A stretch of DNA of 64,000 nt. It comes from Blastomyces gilchristii SLH14081 (taxonomy: Eukaryota; Ascomycota; Eurotiomycetes; Onygenales; Ajellomycetaceae). Under the pieces are notes generated by a model that had not been told where the DNA came from, ran no database searches, and was given only the letters and a program-made list of their open reading frames with translations. The position numbers and the translations under genes are program-made. The stretch lies in assembly GCF_000003855.2 (NCBI RefSeq), contig NW_003101663.1, positions 795,312 through 859,311 of the forward strand, given 5' to 3'. Shown here piece after piece: positions 23,884-40,816 of this stretch (positions are counted from its first letter, which is position 1; each line of letters begins with the position of its first letter).

Positions 23884-25410
23884 TATTTTCAGATTAGCAT
23901 GACCAACTAAACTCCTTTAGACTTCTATCAAGTCCTGCTAACTTCTGGATCAATAAGAGACTTCACATGTGCTCACAATCTAATATCTTATAGAGAGTCT
24001 AAGAAGAAATAGTTTTATTATATATGAAAAATTAACTTCACTTATATAAAATATTTAATTAATTTTAAAATTATATATCTATTTTAAATATCTATCTGAT
24101 CATTATTAAATTAATATTTTTTAAATTCTCAGTTATTCTGCTATTATCTCTGCTATTTTATAACTCACTATCTCTTCTTATTATATTATAATTATTGATA
24201 AAAGACAGTGTGTCTTTTAAATCTCAAGATATCTAATATCAGATATACTTTAGTTAATATTCTTTATTACTTAAAGATAAATTCTCTCTATAATTACTAC
24301 AGTCTCTCAATAATATAGATAATGAATATAATATATCAGATAATAACTTAACAGAGCTTGAATTTATTAATACTTCTTTAAAATTTAAGATTACTGATAC
24401 TAATACTAATACTCTATAAGTTTATTTATAATTAAACTACTGTGACTTATAATATCTATCTACAATGTCTTATAATTAATAGAAAAGATAATTAAAATTA
24501 TCTTATATTATCAGAATATTACAGTAAAATAGTTAAGAAATAAAGATTTTTATAGAGACTTAAATTCAGAGTTCTGATATCTTAACTTATTAATAATACA
24601 GTACTTCTACAAAGCAGTGAAATATACTATATTCAGTACTTTTTAAAATAGAAATATTCAATAATAATTAATATTATACTGTTTTATTTAAATAGAAGCT
24701 GAAATATCTTATTAATACTCTTTTCTTTATAAAATTCAATTATAATTCTAATCTGAATATTATTAACTTTCAGACTGTTTTCTTTAATAATGATTTTTAA
24801 AGCTGCTGTTATAGCTGACTTATATATTTTCTTTAATTCTTCTTGATTATATTTAATACAGTTAATGAGATATTATTTAACTCAGTTATTAAAAAGTAAC
24901 TCAGCTGTTAAAAAGAAGTATTATATAATTAATTCAGAAGTTATTAAAAGATCTTAGAAGTTATTAGAAGTTATTATAAGTTAATATACTATATAAGATT
25001 ATTAAGAGATCAGAAGTTATTAGAAGTTATTAGAAATTATTAAAAAATATACTTAGTATTTTAACTATAGTCTCTGATAACTGAATAAATATTTTAATAG
25101 TAAGATTAAGATATTAAATAACTAGATATAATTATAATTAAAAAATTAGTAAATCATTTCTATATTTAAAATCATAGTAGTAGTTTTCAATATAATACTT
25201 TATACTTAGAATATATATATTTTCAGATAAAAATTACATCAATTAATAGAAAATTGAAAAAATTAATTCTTTAAAATAATAGAGAAATAATCTATAAGTG
25301 ATATTACACAGTGATTCTATCTTAAATATTATAATTAAAGTAAATTATTTCTATATTACTAATAAATAGAAACTGTTTTTTCTCAGATACTCTGTGAAGA
25401 GTTTGCTGAG
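23884..25410. repeat. AT-rich RIP-type block, unidentified transposon remnant
   Basis: Composition drops abruptly to very low GC, full of TTA, TAT and AATTA words. No frame, LTR or terminal repeat is readable. Short reiterations such as AGAAGTTATTAGAAGTTATT occur near 24950-25040. Homology to the gypsy element at 54-62 kb could not be established by eye. It probably is a TE decayed by repeat-induced point mutation. Confidence 0.6.
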
Positions 25411-25505
25411 AATGTCTTATTTAGGTTTAGTATAAGCTCTGTGACAGTTGATTGACTCAGATGTTAGCAGGACTTGGCAGAAAGTAGCAGTAGTTCGGAT
25501 TGAGT

Positions 25506-25556
25506 TAGCTCGGAGTGGAGTGGCTGAGTTTACTGAGATAACCGAGGATCGAGTCC
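25506..25556 (+). other. tRNA-like internal promoter boxes (possible SINE head or tRNA relic)
   Basis: TAGCTCGGAGTGG at 25506-25518 fits a Pol III A box, and GGATCGAGTCC at 25546-25556 fits a B box, with tRNA-like spacing. No cloverleaf closes cleanly. The sequence GGCTGAGTTTACTGAGATAA at 25522-25541 recurs with three transitions at 34512-34531, so it is probably part of a dispersed repeat. Confidence 0.4.
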
Positions 25557-26561
25557 CGCCCTCCGTCTTGAGGCAACGGACATGACATACGGAGTACATC
25601 CGTTCTATCATGCCTTAAGCTTTGGTTATAGCTTACGATGCTGCGGGAATTTCCAACGCATCTGTCGGGATGAGCTGATCACGTACCGGGCCCCCAATAC
25701 CCATTACGCACGGAGATAGAAGTTCGAAGCACCTTTCCAACTCACCACAAGTTCGAACACGGCCTTGTACATGGAATGCGCACCTCCTCTTCTCCAGCTT
25801 CGGGGAGAAGAACCGCATTAATGTGAGGTGACGATAATAAGTGTGATGCCTTTAAAGGAAAGTGTGCTTTCTTATGCGTGACGGTGTAATTGTGACCCGC
25901 GCAGTAACTAAGTCAACCCGCCTGTCATGATGACCTAGATCAGGATTTTATCCTCTCCACGGTGAAGTCTAGATTCCATGTATATTTTCAAATGTTTCGA
26001 GTCATATGTACCCGAAGAACTTGTATAATAGCTATAATACCTTTGTATATCAACTTTGGAGGAAAGAAAGAGAGTAGTATTGTGGTCATAGAGCTGCAAG
26101 TATGTAAGCTATGCCTGGGAACGCAAGAGGGATTTGTTAGAGGAGCAAGGATGCATCTCTCCCCGATCCTCAAAACGTGCAATCGCCGATTGCCCTAGAA
26201 GCAAGAGAGAATCAAGCAAGAATGATGACTGCAATATCTCACTCTGGACCCCATCAACCAGGGCTGTTCACGCGGTCTCGCCTCACAAAGCTGCTGGCCA
26301 ATAATCGCCCCAGAAGAATGTGTCGGGGAATCTGCGGGTTTGTCCTTGGGTTTTTCCCTCTGTCTATAGCCTCAAAGTTTGTAGAGCGCCGATTTTCTCG
26401 AACAACTAAAGAAAAAACCTGTAGTTTTCTTTGCTCCGAGAACAACAGTTGTGCTGCGGCATATCCCATTGCTGGAGGCGGACAAAGCATGATGTGCACA
26501 TTGTGAGCTTGTTGTGCAAGGAAAAAGGCGTCAAACTAATTCCTCCCACAGGGCATTGAAG

Positions 26562-26564
<3 letters not shown>

Positions 26565-26604
<40 letters not shown>
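26565..26604. repeat. Poly-T tract, 40 bp
   Basis: An uninterrupted run of 40 thymines. It could be a microsatellite or the A-tail of an old minus-strand retroposon. No target-site duplication was found. Confidence 0.85.
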
Positions 26605-26605
<1 letters not shown>

Positions 26606-27650
26606 GAGAGAAAACGGCAAAGTAGTATAAAAACTTTTTGTGACAAACAATACACTTTTTTCTCCTCGGGAGGCTGCCAACCTTCCTGCTGTTGTTAAAG
26701 TCAATCTCAGTGTCTGGCATAAAATATTTAAAAAGAGATAAGGGCATATTAAGAGGTTGAAAGTACTCATCCCAAGCGCCTTGCAAGAATTTAACCCTTT
26801 TCCCTATTTCCTGTTGTTCTTGTTAAATCCGAATGCCTGTTGGTTCGCGCACAGCGCGCCAGGGGAGTCCAAGAGATAAATAGTTAGCCACAAGAGGAGA
26901 GAATGCTTAAAGAAAAGAAGAAAGACACATGTACGCAGCGTAAAAATTGTGCACAGAAGTAAGTGTCCGCATAGTTCCAATTCAGTAGCCAACCGAAGCA
27001 CCATTTGTTGTTAAGTGAGGAAGTCCTGCGCAGGGATCGCGGATAGATGGGACATTGTTTTTTCTTTCTTTCTCTCCCCGTCTCTTCCCCCCACTGCGGC
27101 TCATTTTCCCCTCTCCACACTCAGTCACCACCGCCACCATCAACCACCGCCACCACTACCACCACCATATCCATCGCTCCTCTTCCACTCTATCCCATTC
27201 CCCCGCCAGCTCATCCTCACCACACACGGGCACACGAGCGCAGAATCAAGGATTGTCTAGCATTCGTTTTCTCCGCATCCTCAATCCTATCCTCTGCTCA
27301 CCTGGCCACCAGTTTTGACACGGCTGAAACTCGCCACAAACGTACACTACCTCCATAGACTTTATTCAGCTCCTTCATGCTCTTTCGACTGAGTGATACA
27401 TAGTTATGTTCTTTCTTCTTTCACATTTGCTAAGATAACTGTTTCGAAAGCGAACCCGTCCGCTCTCTTTGTTGCAAGGGTCTCCTCACTCTAACTCTCC
27501 CACCAACAGCGCAGACGAGACCGGAAAAAGAACTCTATATATTATTTCAATCTACTTCAATCCACCCTTCCTTCGCCTTTGCCTGGGCGACAGTCCGTTA
27601 CTCCACGATTCCCGTACCCTACGCAAGGAAGAAGAAACTAGCCCGCAAAA

Positions 27651-31557
<3,907 letters not shown>

Positions 31558-32823
31558 TTGATTAGCTCCAGAGCCTAAAATAAATTGATCACGATCCTCT
31601 TTATCGGGGCTTCTAGACGCTCTCTATCATCTCCTATATTTTGGTCTCATGCTTCTTCTCTTGCTTCCCCTTTCTTCTTTTTCTTCAAGGTCTTTTTTGA
31701 AATGAGGATGACTGATCCTTTTACCACCACATCTCTGATCAAAACTTAACTTTCGTCTCTCCAACCAATGATAGACGCTCCATTTAAACGAAAACCACTT
31801 CTCCTGGTTCGAAACAAGAAAGTATGTACCTGCATATATACATCCCGCCGGTGGAGAGAAGAGCTGGACTCCAGACCAAGAACACTGCCGGACTTGTTCG
31901 AGTTAACCAAAATGTCATATTTCTGGGGTAGGTGGCGATATACAAGCTTCTTTTTAATAACAAGATTGCCTTTTTAAGAAAAAGAACGAATAAAACAGAT
32001 TTATGGTAGCGAGATAATGTGGTGGTGGAGGACTTTTCTTAGGCCTATTTTTTTTCCCCGCTTTTTGCCTTCCTTTTTGTGCTTCTAGTCTTCTTTTTAT
32101 CTCTCCATCTTCTCAAAATCACCCTCTCACTTAATCATTATTTATTCTGTTTTGTTCTACACCTATACCTTTATTATTATTAGTTCATATAACTGTTTTC
32201 CTCCTTTCGCTTTCCTCCTTTTGTTCGTCTTTGGTTTCCCTACTTCCAAATGGGATGGGGGTGTGGGTGGTGTAGGATGGCCAGACAAGGGCTTGGATTT
32301 TCATTGTTCAGCTGTAGTATCTAGACAATGGATATCTATTCCTTGGTCGCGACCTGCTGCGAAGTGATTGCATCCAAGGATACGGGTAGGGAAGGGAAGG
32401 GAGGACAAAACGAAGTAGTTACTAGCCCTATTTTGCTTCTCTCTCTTTAAGTTGCCCTTGTTATGTAGTCGTTTGAATTATACCCCTCGTTGCTATTCAT
32501 ATACGTATTACTATTATTGCTATGAATGGTCTTGTTTACTTAAAAATACGCAATGGATCTGTGGATGGTGACATTTCTCCAGAGAGTTTGGGATGCTTTT
32601 ATCTCAGCAGACTCTCTGTTCTGCTCAGTTCCAGCATATTACCTAAAAATTACATATTTTCAGAGAATATTAATATTATATAACTTTGAATTTCAATTTC
32701 TTATTCATTATACATTTTTAAGATTTATAAATCATCTTAGATTATAGCTATAGATATTGATTTCTCTAGATCTTAAAATAGTATAGATATAATAAATAGA
32801 TGAATGCTACTTTTATTTATAAA
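31558..32823. other. 3' flank of PKC, no gene
   Basis: Pyrimidine-rich stretches (31620-31690, 32040-32230) and AT-rich sequence from about 32640 are present, without a credible coding frame. The AT-rich part directly precedes the MITE. Confidence 0.5.
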
Positions 32824-33367
32824 GGGCCTGTTCGGTGCGTCCGTGTGTACTCATTCTTTTTGTACGGATCTCCACTTTTTTTAAAAAGTATGGCCCCAAT
32901 CTCATGACTGTTCGGTGGGCAGAGCATCTGTACTAATAGTACCGCTGCTTTTTACAAAGTACAGATGAAAAAGGCCAGGTGTTCAGTGGATTGAGCAGCT
33001 GTACTTGCATCTTTTGCCAAGATCTTATGAATAAGCCATATTTAACTTCAACGGCGTGTGATGGTGTAGAATAGCACTTTTAGAGGCAATATAGTGTAGA
33101 ATAGTGTTCATAGTGGAGGCAGTTAACTAATATTGGTTAGGAAGAAGCTTACAAAACACATTCTTTTTGAACAGACTCCAGAGTCTGTTCAAAAAGAATG
33201 TGTTTTGTAAGCTTCTTCTTTCTCCATCCCATCCTACAGAAGAATATTGTCAGCAAAGATCATCAAGATGGCGCAACGCCGGCTTGCTACTAAATAATTG
33301 GTAAATACGCTATTTTTAATGAGATCCACTATTGCGTTCAAAAAGTACGGACGCACCGAACAGGCCC
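32824..33367. mobile_element. Non-autonomous TIR element (MITE), 544 bp
   Basis: Perfect 21-bp terminal inverted repeats start with GGGCCTGTTCGGTGCG at 32824-32844 and their complement ends at 33367. TAA follows the right end directly; the left end is preceded by TAA plus one extra A, so a TAA target duplication is possible but not exact. GGGCCTGTT-type ends and 3-bp TWA duplications are usual for PIF/Harbinger MITEs; the assignment is tentative. No transposase frame is present. The centre holds a 78-bp palindrome. There is little RIP damage, so it is younger than the neighbouring AT-rich blocks. Confidence 0.85.
33141..33218. repeat. Perfect palindrome: 38-bp arms, 2-bp spacer
   Basis: Bases 33141-33178 and 33181-33218 are exact reverse complements around a CA spacer. 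It lies near the middle of the MITE and could extrude as a cruciform or fold as a long RNA hairpin. The arms contain CTTTTTGAAC, which also occurs, reverse-complemented, just inside the right terminal repeat. Confidence 0.95.
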
Positions 33368-33421
33368 TAATTGAAACAAGCATCAAATGCTCGCTTACGC
33401 TCGCTTTGCTGCTTGGCGCAG

Positions 33422-34262
33422 CCCCCTCTACCACTTCCACTACTTCCACCCCCTACCTCTACCCCCCTTACCACCTCTACCACCCCTACCACCTCTACCA
33501 CTCCTACCACTCCTACCACTCCTACCACCCCTACCACCCCTACCACCCCTACCACCCGGCAACCCCCCCCTATCACTTCCACTCTCTACCTCTACTCACT
33601 CTTACCACTCCTTCCACTCCTTTCACTCTCTATTCTCTCTATCACCATCATCATCTCTACTCCTTCTACTACTCTCTTCCACTCTGTATCATCTCTATCA
33701 CCATTATCAGATTAATCAGAGCTGTACAGACTGCAGAGCCAGCTATTCAATCTCATTCATGAATTCAAAGAGATGCACATGACATCACATGAGACTTTAT
33801 TACAGAGTACTTAGCAGTAACTATATACTATAAACACAGAGATCAAAATGTGGTAGAGATAGTAAGAGAGGAGTAGAGATAGTGAAAGTGATAGAAGAGA
33901 CTGCAGAGCAGTAGAGATAGTGGTGGTGATAGAGAGGCTAGAGGGTGGAAAAGGTGATAGAGAGAGGTGATAGAGAGAGGTGATAGAGAGAGGTGATAGA
34001 GAGAGGTGATAGAGACAGTGATGGTGATAGAGATGGTAAGAGAGGGGTAGAATGGTAAGATGAGAGTAGAGATAGAGAGTGGAAGTGATAGAGAGTGCTG
34101 TGAGGCGGTAGAGGCAGTGATGGTGGTAGAGAGGGTAGAGGTGGAAGGGGTGGTAGGGGTGGTAAGAGAGTGAGTGGTAAGATGGGAGTAGAGGTATGAA
34201 GTGGAAGTGATAGAGGAGAGGCTGCGGGGCGGTAGAGGCAGTAGTGGTGGTAGAGGGGGTAG
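33422..34262. repeat. Inverted pair of CT-rich/GA-rich minisatellites
   Basis: The plus strand is built of CTACCACC/CTACCACT-type units from 33422 to about 33712. After a 130-bp non-repetitive spacer, the complementary GATAGAGA/GTGGTAGA units run from about 33843 to 34262. Both outer ends carry GCAGCC beside the array on the matching strand. Long frames of His-Tyr-Pro or Leu-Pro repeats in several phases are by-products of the repeat, not genes. Confidence 0.85.
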
Positions 34263-35056
34263 GAGTGATAGGAGCAATTGCTAGGACAATGCCACTGAGC
34301 AGGCGTCACTACATATCCATGGATTTTTTGTAGGCTACTGGGGCAAAAGAGCTCAGTCACCACCAGCGCACTGCTGGTAGAGGGCCGATCAACCCCCGGG
34401 AACCCCCAACAGAGAGATATAGAGAGATTTAGCTTATTGTCTATTTTGGTTTAGCTTCAAAGAGTGACTAATCATCAATTCAACTGTTAAAACAGCAATG
34501 GGCTGTGCAGCGGCTGAGCCTGCTGAGATAAGGATGCTTCAAGGAACCAGGGGTTACATCATGTGACCTTGAGTTAATTCAGCAACCTTATGTGGCCCTA
34601 AACCATAGTAGGTTAAGTTAAATGGGTGGTTGCCTGATGAGCCGCCTCTCGCGTCGTTCCAGAAAAGGGAAAACCGCGTCATTGCAATATATATCCCACC
34701 CTCAGAACTCTCAACTCTACAACACATCAGCAGCGTCAATTTCTTCACTTGAGCCCTTGCAATCCCCTTCTCATCACTCTTCGTGGACAACACCAACAGC
34801 ACGTGGTATTCTCCTCTCATAATGAACTCCTCCCACCTACCTGCAGCCCATGTCCGATGCACACTTTCGGACAAAGCCAACCAAAAACAGCAACCCTCGA
34901 TTGCAACCTGCTAGTTCAATCTAGCTCTGCCCCTCGCTTTCTTCGACAGAAATCTCCAAGGGAGCGTTTCTCCATTGTTTATCTTCTTTCATATCTTACC
35001 TTTCTTTCAAAAAAACTCGACTCTTTAAGGACCTTGGGATTGAACCTGCCATAAAG
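34263..35056. other. Intergenic, promoter of the 601-aa gene
   Basis: It begins with repeat-derived sequence, including 34512-34531, which matches 25522-25541 with three transitions. From about 34640 to 35056 it resembles a fungal promoter and 5' leader (pyrimidine-rich tracts, TATATAT at about 34687). No coding frame is supported. Confidence 0.5.
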
Positions 35057-36938
35057 ATGGGCTACTTCTCAAGTTTCCGCCAATCCTTCTCGTCCTTCCT
35101 GGCCCCTCAGAAATCCCCTCTCGAACGACCGCCATCACAAACTGGTCTGCCCACGCCTAGCGCAGTCGAGCCGCGTGCGCAATCATTTTCAGAAGTCTTA
35201 CAACACCGTTCAATGAGCCCTACGTCCAAAATGCAGGATTGGCTTTCATGCACCGCGTCCAGCCAATTCGATGGAAGAAGTGGAGAGGGAAGCGAGTCTG
35301 TAAATCGACGAGGGAAAATGGCATTCCATCCTTCCATGATGAGAGGAATCGTGGAGACACCCCGGGACGCGTACAGGAACTTTGTGCAACTTCCCACTCC
35401 GGCTGAGTCCGGGTCGAAGAGGAAATTGACGTTTGATCGTAGTTACGCTCAAGCGGAGAATCAAATCAGTGCCCATGAGGATGATCTGGAGGGAGATACG
35501 CTTGTGGTGGGTGAAGCTACTCCAGCTAAACGACGACGGGTTCGTGAGGGCATGATATATATGGGCGAACGAGAGACTATGGAAGTACAGCTGTTTGAGG
35601 GTGATACTCTTGGTGTGGAAGATACTGAGGCAATGACGGGCTCAGGAGCTGAAAGCGAAGCTGAAAGCGAAGCTGAAGATTCAGATATAGTCAATGAAGA
35701 GTCTACATTGAGCGATAATGAAGACGCGGCGTCCCTGGTTGCCTCGGATGATTTTGGAACTGATGGTGATGAGGTACTGCTAGTCCCTCCGCATCCACGT
35801 AAGGCGAACCGTGGCTCGAAAATCTCGCGTGACATAGACGATGTTTACCGCCCTTCGTCAACGGCTGTGGACAAGAACCTGAATCGGGACCCGAGCATGG
35901 AAAACGACCTAAGTGAAGATGAAGTTGTCGGGAAGTCGCACGTTGTGAGCAAAAATGAGAGGAAGGAAGTGGCATTTGATTTCTCTGTGGAGAGAGCAGA
36001 ACGCTGGGTTGCTGCTATCAAGTTGCCGAAGGGGCACTGGGCGGAAGCGGAGAAGGACCTCTTCTATCGCCTTGCAATGCGAGGATTCGAACCTCTCGTG
36101 CCTAGCAATTGGCAATTGGATTTCAGCACCCTTCCCGAATCGCTGCTTGGTCACCCAGAGGATATCACCCCTCCTTATATCGATGCGATTGGTGCATCGG
36201 AGTTTCGTGGTAAGTGTATTCGTAAGAGAAACTTTATGGCATACAGCCGTTTTGTCACCAACGACTCAAACTAACAGTATGTCAGCTATCAACGCCCTTA
36301 GCGATCTCTTTGAACTTGGAAGTCAAGTCAGGGACCGCCAATCGGTCTACCTTCGGCCCGAGCCAGTTATCCGTCGCGCCATCACGGGTTATATCAAATG
36401 GGCCTTGTACGATTCTAACCTCCTCAATCGTCCAAATGCAATCCCCATATACGCAATATATTCTCTTAAACCATCCGAGTCCACTCGCGATGCCCTTCAA
36501 ATCCTAAACCAACGGTTAGTCATGTTGGCGAACCGTTACCGCGAAGCCTGGCGATTAACGCCTAGTATCGAGACCAGCTTCAATGGAAAAACCAACGACG
36601 CCGAGAATAACGAAAGTGGTCAATGCGACAGCATCAACCAATATGCGACTCGCCCATTCCCAGTTATAACCGGATTCCTGATCTGCGGGCCCATCGTTGC
36701 ACTTCTCACCCTGAACTCGGACCCGCAGGTGCATCCCGTCTTGGACTCAATGTTTTCCGCCAAATTCATCTCGCAGTTTGATTTTAGCGAGATTGCGCAA
36801 GATGTGTGGAATTCGTTCGCTGTTGCCATTGCTGTTGTTCGGATGCGAAAGACGATGGCTCAGTTGGAAGCGGAAGGAAAAGGGGATGTTATGTGGATGA
36901 CTGGCGACGAGGCCCGTTCGGGGGACCCGGATCTCTAG
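35057..36938 (+). CDS. Fungal protein of unknown function with acidic linker (601 aa)
   Basis: Exon 1 is 35057-36209, intron 36210-36285 (GTAAGT to GTCAG), exon 2 36286-36938; the join splits an Ala codon and restores FRAINALSDLFELGS. I do not recognise a named domain. The first 230 residues are Ser/Pro-rich and probably disordered, with a basic AKRRRVRE stretch that could be a nuclear localisation signal. Residues about 195-235 are an acidic Glu/Asp/Ser tract. The C-terminal 280 residues look globular, with VERAERWVAAIKLPKGHWAEAEKDL, written here only to locate the start (residues about 310-335 in the protein), and a repeated Arg-Ala-Ile/Trp-Ala pattern further on. A nuclear chromatin-associated role is possible but is inference. 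Confidence 0.75.
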
Positions 36939-37525
36939 GCATCTCGTCAACTTGATGTCGAAGGCTATGAGTATAGTTTTCCCGGGATGGTTAATTGGTG
37001 TCATTCAGATGGGTGGTTGTGCCATTGATGGACCACTGATGGCGGTTGTGGTACTGCTGCTGCGTACTAAATAATCGGGCCCAATTTTCCATCTGCTTGA
37101 GCTGTTGCTTTTCTTCTCTTTTTTTTTTCCCTTTTGTTTGTTTTTATGCAATATATGTTTTACGAATTGTACGTGCTTATGATGGAAGATATTGAAACCA
37201 ATACTCACGCTGGCATGGAACTGGGAGATACCCTTTTTGTTTATACCCCTTAGTTCTTTCTGGCGTCCTTTGCTCTGTAGATTATCCGATTGCTGAATTT
37301 ATTCCCTTGAATTTACTTCTCTTTTCGCAGTATTCTTCTCAAGCATAGGATCCATTTTGAACACATTTGATGACGGTGAGTTATTTAGAAAATCATCGCA
37401 CCTGGTGATGTTGATCACGTGCAGTCAATGTCAACACCAGCAACCTCTGTAGGCTACTGGGAACCCCTACGGAGTTACTCTTAGAATGAAGTAGAAGAGG
37501 AGGACAGAGTGACTTGAGAATAAGA
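36939..37525. other. Intergenic between two plus-strand genes
   Basis: This 587-bp gap includes a TTTTTTTTCCC tract near 37120 and a GTAGGCTACTGGG string at about 37449 that also occurs near 34332, probably a fragment of a dispersed repeat. No gene is seen. Confidence 0.45.
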
Positions 37526-40500
37526 ATGGACGCCCCTCAGGACAGAGATATTAAACTTCAACGTGCTTCTAGTGATTTAATACGAGAGACTAGATCAAAA
37601 CTTTCCCCACTCCTCTGGAAATCGCGGCCTCATGGCAATCACAATGCCAGCAGCCGTCAAGTACACCGTCTGGCGCAAACTCGCAAGGCATTAAAACTAA
37701 TAGATCTCGTAAGTCTACAACTCCCCTTATCGAATTAATTGTGTATATATGTATATGGATATATAAGCTATGAACTGTTCTAACTTTTTCTTGCATGGGC
37801 TTGTGGCCTTTTCCGCATGTTCGAGATATTAGTTGGAGCCATTTCAAGAGTGGCCACAACTTCTAGATCCCTATCTGCAAGAAGTACTTTCAAATTTAGT
37901 CGATGCATTCTTAGAATATCTGACAGTTCACCGAGATCAATATGTGCTTGCGTCATCGAAAGCTTCGGTGCAGAAAAGAGCCGAAAGTGGAGGTCTCATC
38001 CCTCTACCCAGAGCAATATGCATGCTCCTATATACGCTCTGCAAAATTCGCGGCGTCAAAGTCATCAGCCGGTTTCTGAACAATGAACCAAAGTACCTGG
38101 AAGTCATGTTGCGTGCGTTTATTGAGTGGGACAGCAGTGCTACCACGGCAGAAGCAGCCCCCACCGAAACCGCGGGTACGAAAGCTCAGCCCAAGACGTT
38201 GATTTGGGAAGAGAGATATATAATGCTTCTTTGGCTCTCTCATCTGCTCCTTGCACCGTTCGATCTGGCGTCGATTTCATCAAAGACCTTACCAGTGCCA
38301 TATGATAATCTTTCTGTTGTGCCTGATCTGTCACCCGATATTCCCCGCGTGTCTATTTCGATTCTTTCGATATGTCTTAAGTATGTTGTGCTTCCTGGTA
38401 AGGAGCGGGAGGCGGCGACCGTATTGTTGGCGAGGCTTGCTCTGCGGGTAGATATGCAGCGACTGGGACTTTTGAGCTCTCTCATGCGGTGGGCGCTGGA
38501 TATTCTACGCCCAACGGCTGAAAGTACCGCGCCGCCGCCAGTGTATACCTGTATCGGAGTGCTTTCGTTTATCTCTAGGCTTGGGGTTTCTGGGCAAGTT
38601 GGGGATTTAGCGCCATTCATCGTGCCGATATTTAATGGGATCCTGCAAATATCTGAGGGAGAGTCGCCTCTTGCTGAGACAATTAGGTCCTCTGCATCTG
38701 CCAGGAAGTCGATGATAAAAATTCTGCGGACTATCACGACTCTAGTGATATCTCTAGACGAGAGCTCTGGACGCCACCAAATTCCGGAAGATACGGTGTC
38801 GATGATTCTGGAGAACGCAATCGATTACTTCCTGGTCTCTCTCGCTGATAAAGACACACCGGTACGATTTGCAGCGAGCAAGGCACTTAGCATGATAACC
38901 GTCAGACTCGATCCGAGCATGACGTCTGATGTCATAGAAGCAGTCCTTGGTTCTCTAGATGAGAATATTCTCTATGAGAAGCAGGATGGCACACTAATAA
39001 CACCGTTCGAAGCCCAGAACGTCGACGTCAAGTTGAGGAAACGTAACATAAGTGCCGTAGACCCTCAACGGTGGCAGGGTCTTATCCTCACTCTTGCGCA
39101 TTTACTATTTCGCCGCTCGCCACCAACTTCTCTACTTCCCAGTGTGCTTCAATCACTCGTGTCTGGACTAGACTTTGAGCAACGGTCATCGACGGGAAGT
39201 TCTATCGGAACTAGTGTTAGAGACGCTTCGTGCTTTGGAATTTGGGCCTTATCTCGAAAGTACACGACAAGTGAACTACTAGACCTAGACTCCCAGGAGC
39301 TGAAAGTAACGACAAACCAGGAGGGCGGGAGCACATTGCAGGCCCTTGCAATAGAGCTTGTCTGTGCCGCATGTTTGGATCCTTCGGGGAATATTCGACG
39401 AGGTGCTTCTGCAGCACTGCAGGAACTTATTGGTCGCCATCCCGATACTATTTTTGAAGGTATCCCCTTGGTTCAGGCTGTTGATTATCATTCCGTTGCT
39501 CGCAGGTCGAGGGCGATGATTGAGGTTGCCAAGGGTGCTTCAGATATAGGAATTGTTTACTGGAACCCCCTCGTGAATGGCCTTCTACGATGGAGAGGTA
39601 TCGGCTCTCCTGACGCTGAATCGCGACGGGTGGCCGCTCGCGCCCTCGGAGATTTAAGCCTTCAGGAATCGTATAAAAGCTTAAGCGTAGTGCTTGAACG
39701 GCTTGTGGAACAATTGTCTACGACGCCATTACAGGCTGTTGAGGCAAGACATGGTCTATTTTTATCTATTGCTGCTACTATTGATGCATTCATCACTCAT
39801 AGAAAAAATGGGAGTGGCACAACATATGCACCTGAGTATACCAAAAAGCTCAAGGATCAAATTACAGTCCTTTGGGGCGTTGTCTTCGATTCCGCTATAG
39901 CTCCCACGCCAGAAGTCCTGACGGATCCTACAATGCGACCCGACCTCACTGCTGAGGCTTGTGCGCGCCTTATCTCTTCTCTTTCTCGCTCCTGCGCCCC
40001 GGAGGAGCAACAAAATAATGTACACCCCACGCTCTCTTATCCGTCTTTTCGATTGCTCGATAGAGCCATTGAAATCTTGCTTCTATGTATGTGTCGACCA
40101 GACGATATCCCGATTGAAGCTTCATCGCAAGCGGCATCAGACTTGTTCATGCTACTTCCTAACTCTAGGAAATCGGAAGTTGTGCAAAAGTGGTTCAGTA
40201 ATATCCACGATAGCTGGCGGTTGGTAACTGGGCGTGGGCAAATTGCGGCGTTAGGTGCGGTTTTCAAACGAATGCCGAAATCTGGGGAGGGGAGGCAGTT
40301 CATTATAGATAAGCTCATCGATTGTACTGGGGCAGAAGAGAAAATTGCTAAACGGTCGTCAGCTGTGAACTGTCTTGCTACTGGTGTGTTGCCGGAGATA
40401 GGTATGATAATAATATTCTTTTCATTGACGTTAAAAGCTAGCTTTTGGCTAACATGTTGCGATACGGCAGATGATGTGGAACCTATTTCTGGGCACTTCA

Positions 40501-40775
40501 AGGACTTTCTTAACGATTATACGACGGACAGAAGAGGGGACGTTGGTTCGTTCATTAGGCTTGAAGCAATAGAGGCTGTCAATATCATTATTGAATCGAA
40601 GGTGCCACCTGGCCCAACACCCATGTACCTGAAGGACTTGATGGGCTGTGTTGTACGCCTTGCAGCAGAAAAGCTTGACAAAGTTCGCTTTCACGCTTGG
40701 AATTGCCTACAGACTTTCTGGGAGATATCCACAGACTTGCCTCCATTAGCACAGTAAGTCATCCCAAGAGTCTCG

Positions 40776-40816
<41 letters not shown>

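Larger units (their letters stand above)
25411..27650. other. Intergenic upstream of protein kinase C
   Basis: This 2.2-kb region follows the AT-rich block. It contains a tRNA-like A-box/B-box pair (25506-25556), a TACGGAGTA motif (25588-25596), a 40-base T run (26565-26604) and CCACCA/CCGCCA repeats (27125-27175) in the probable 5' UTR of the kinase gene. No gene is supported. Confidence 0.5.

Noticed and set aside
33298..34363. Long open frames of His-Tyr-Pro or Leu-Pro repeats on both strands
   Set aside because: They are produced by the minisatellite in all phases; no start context, introns or family support.
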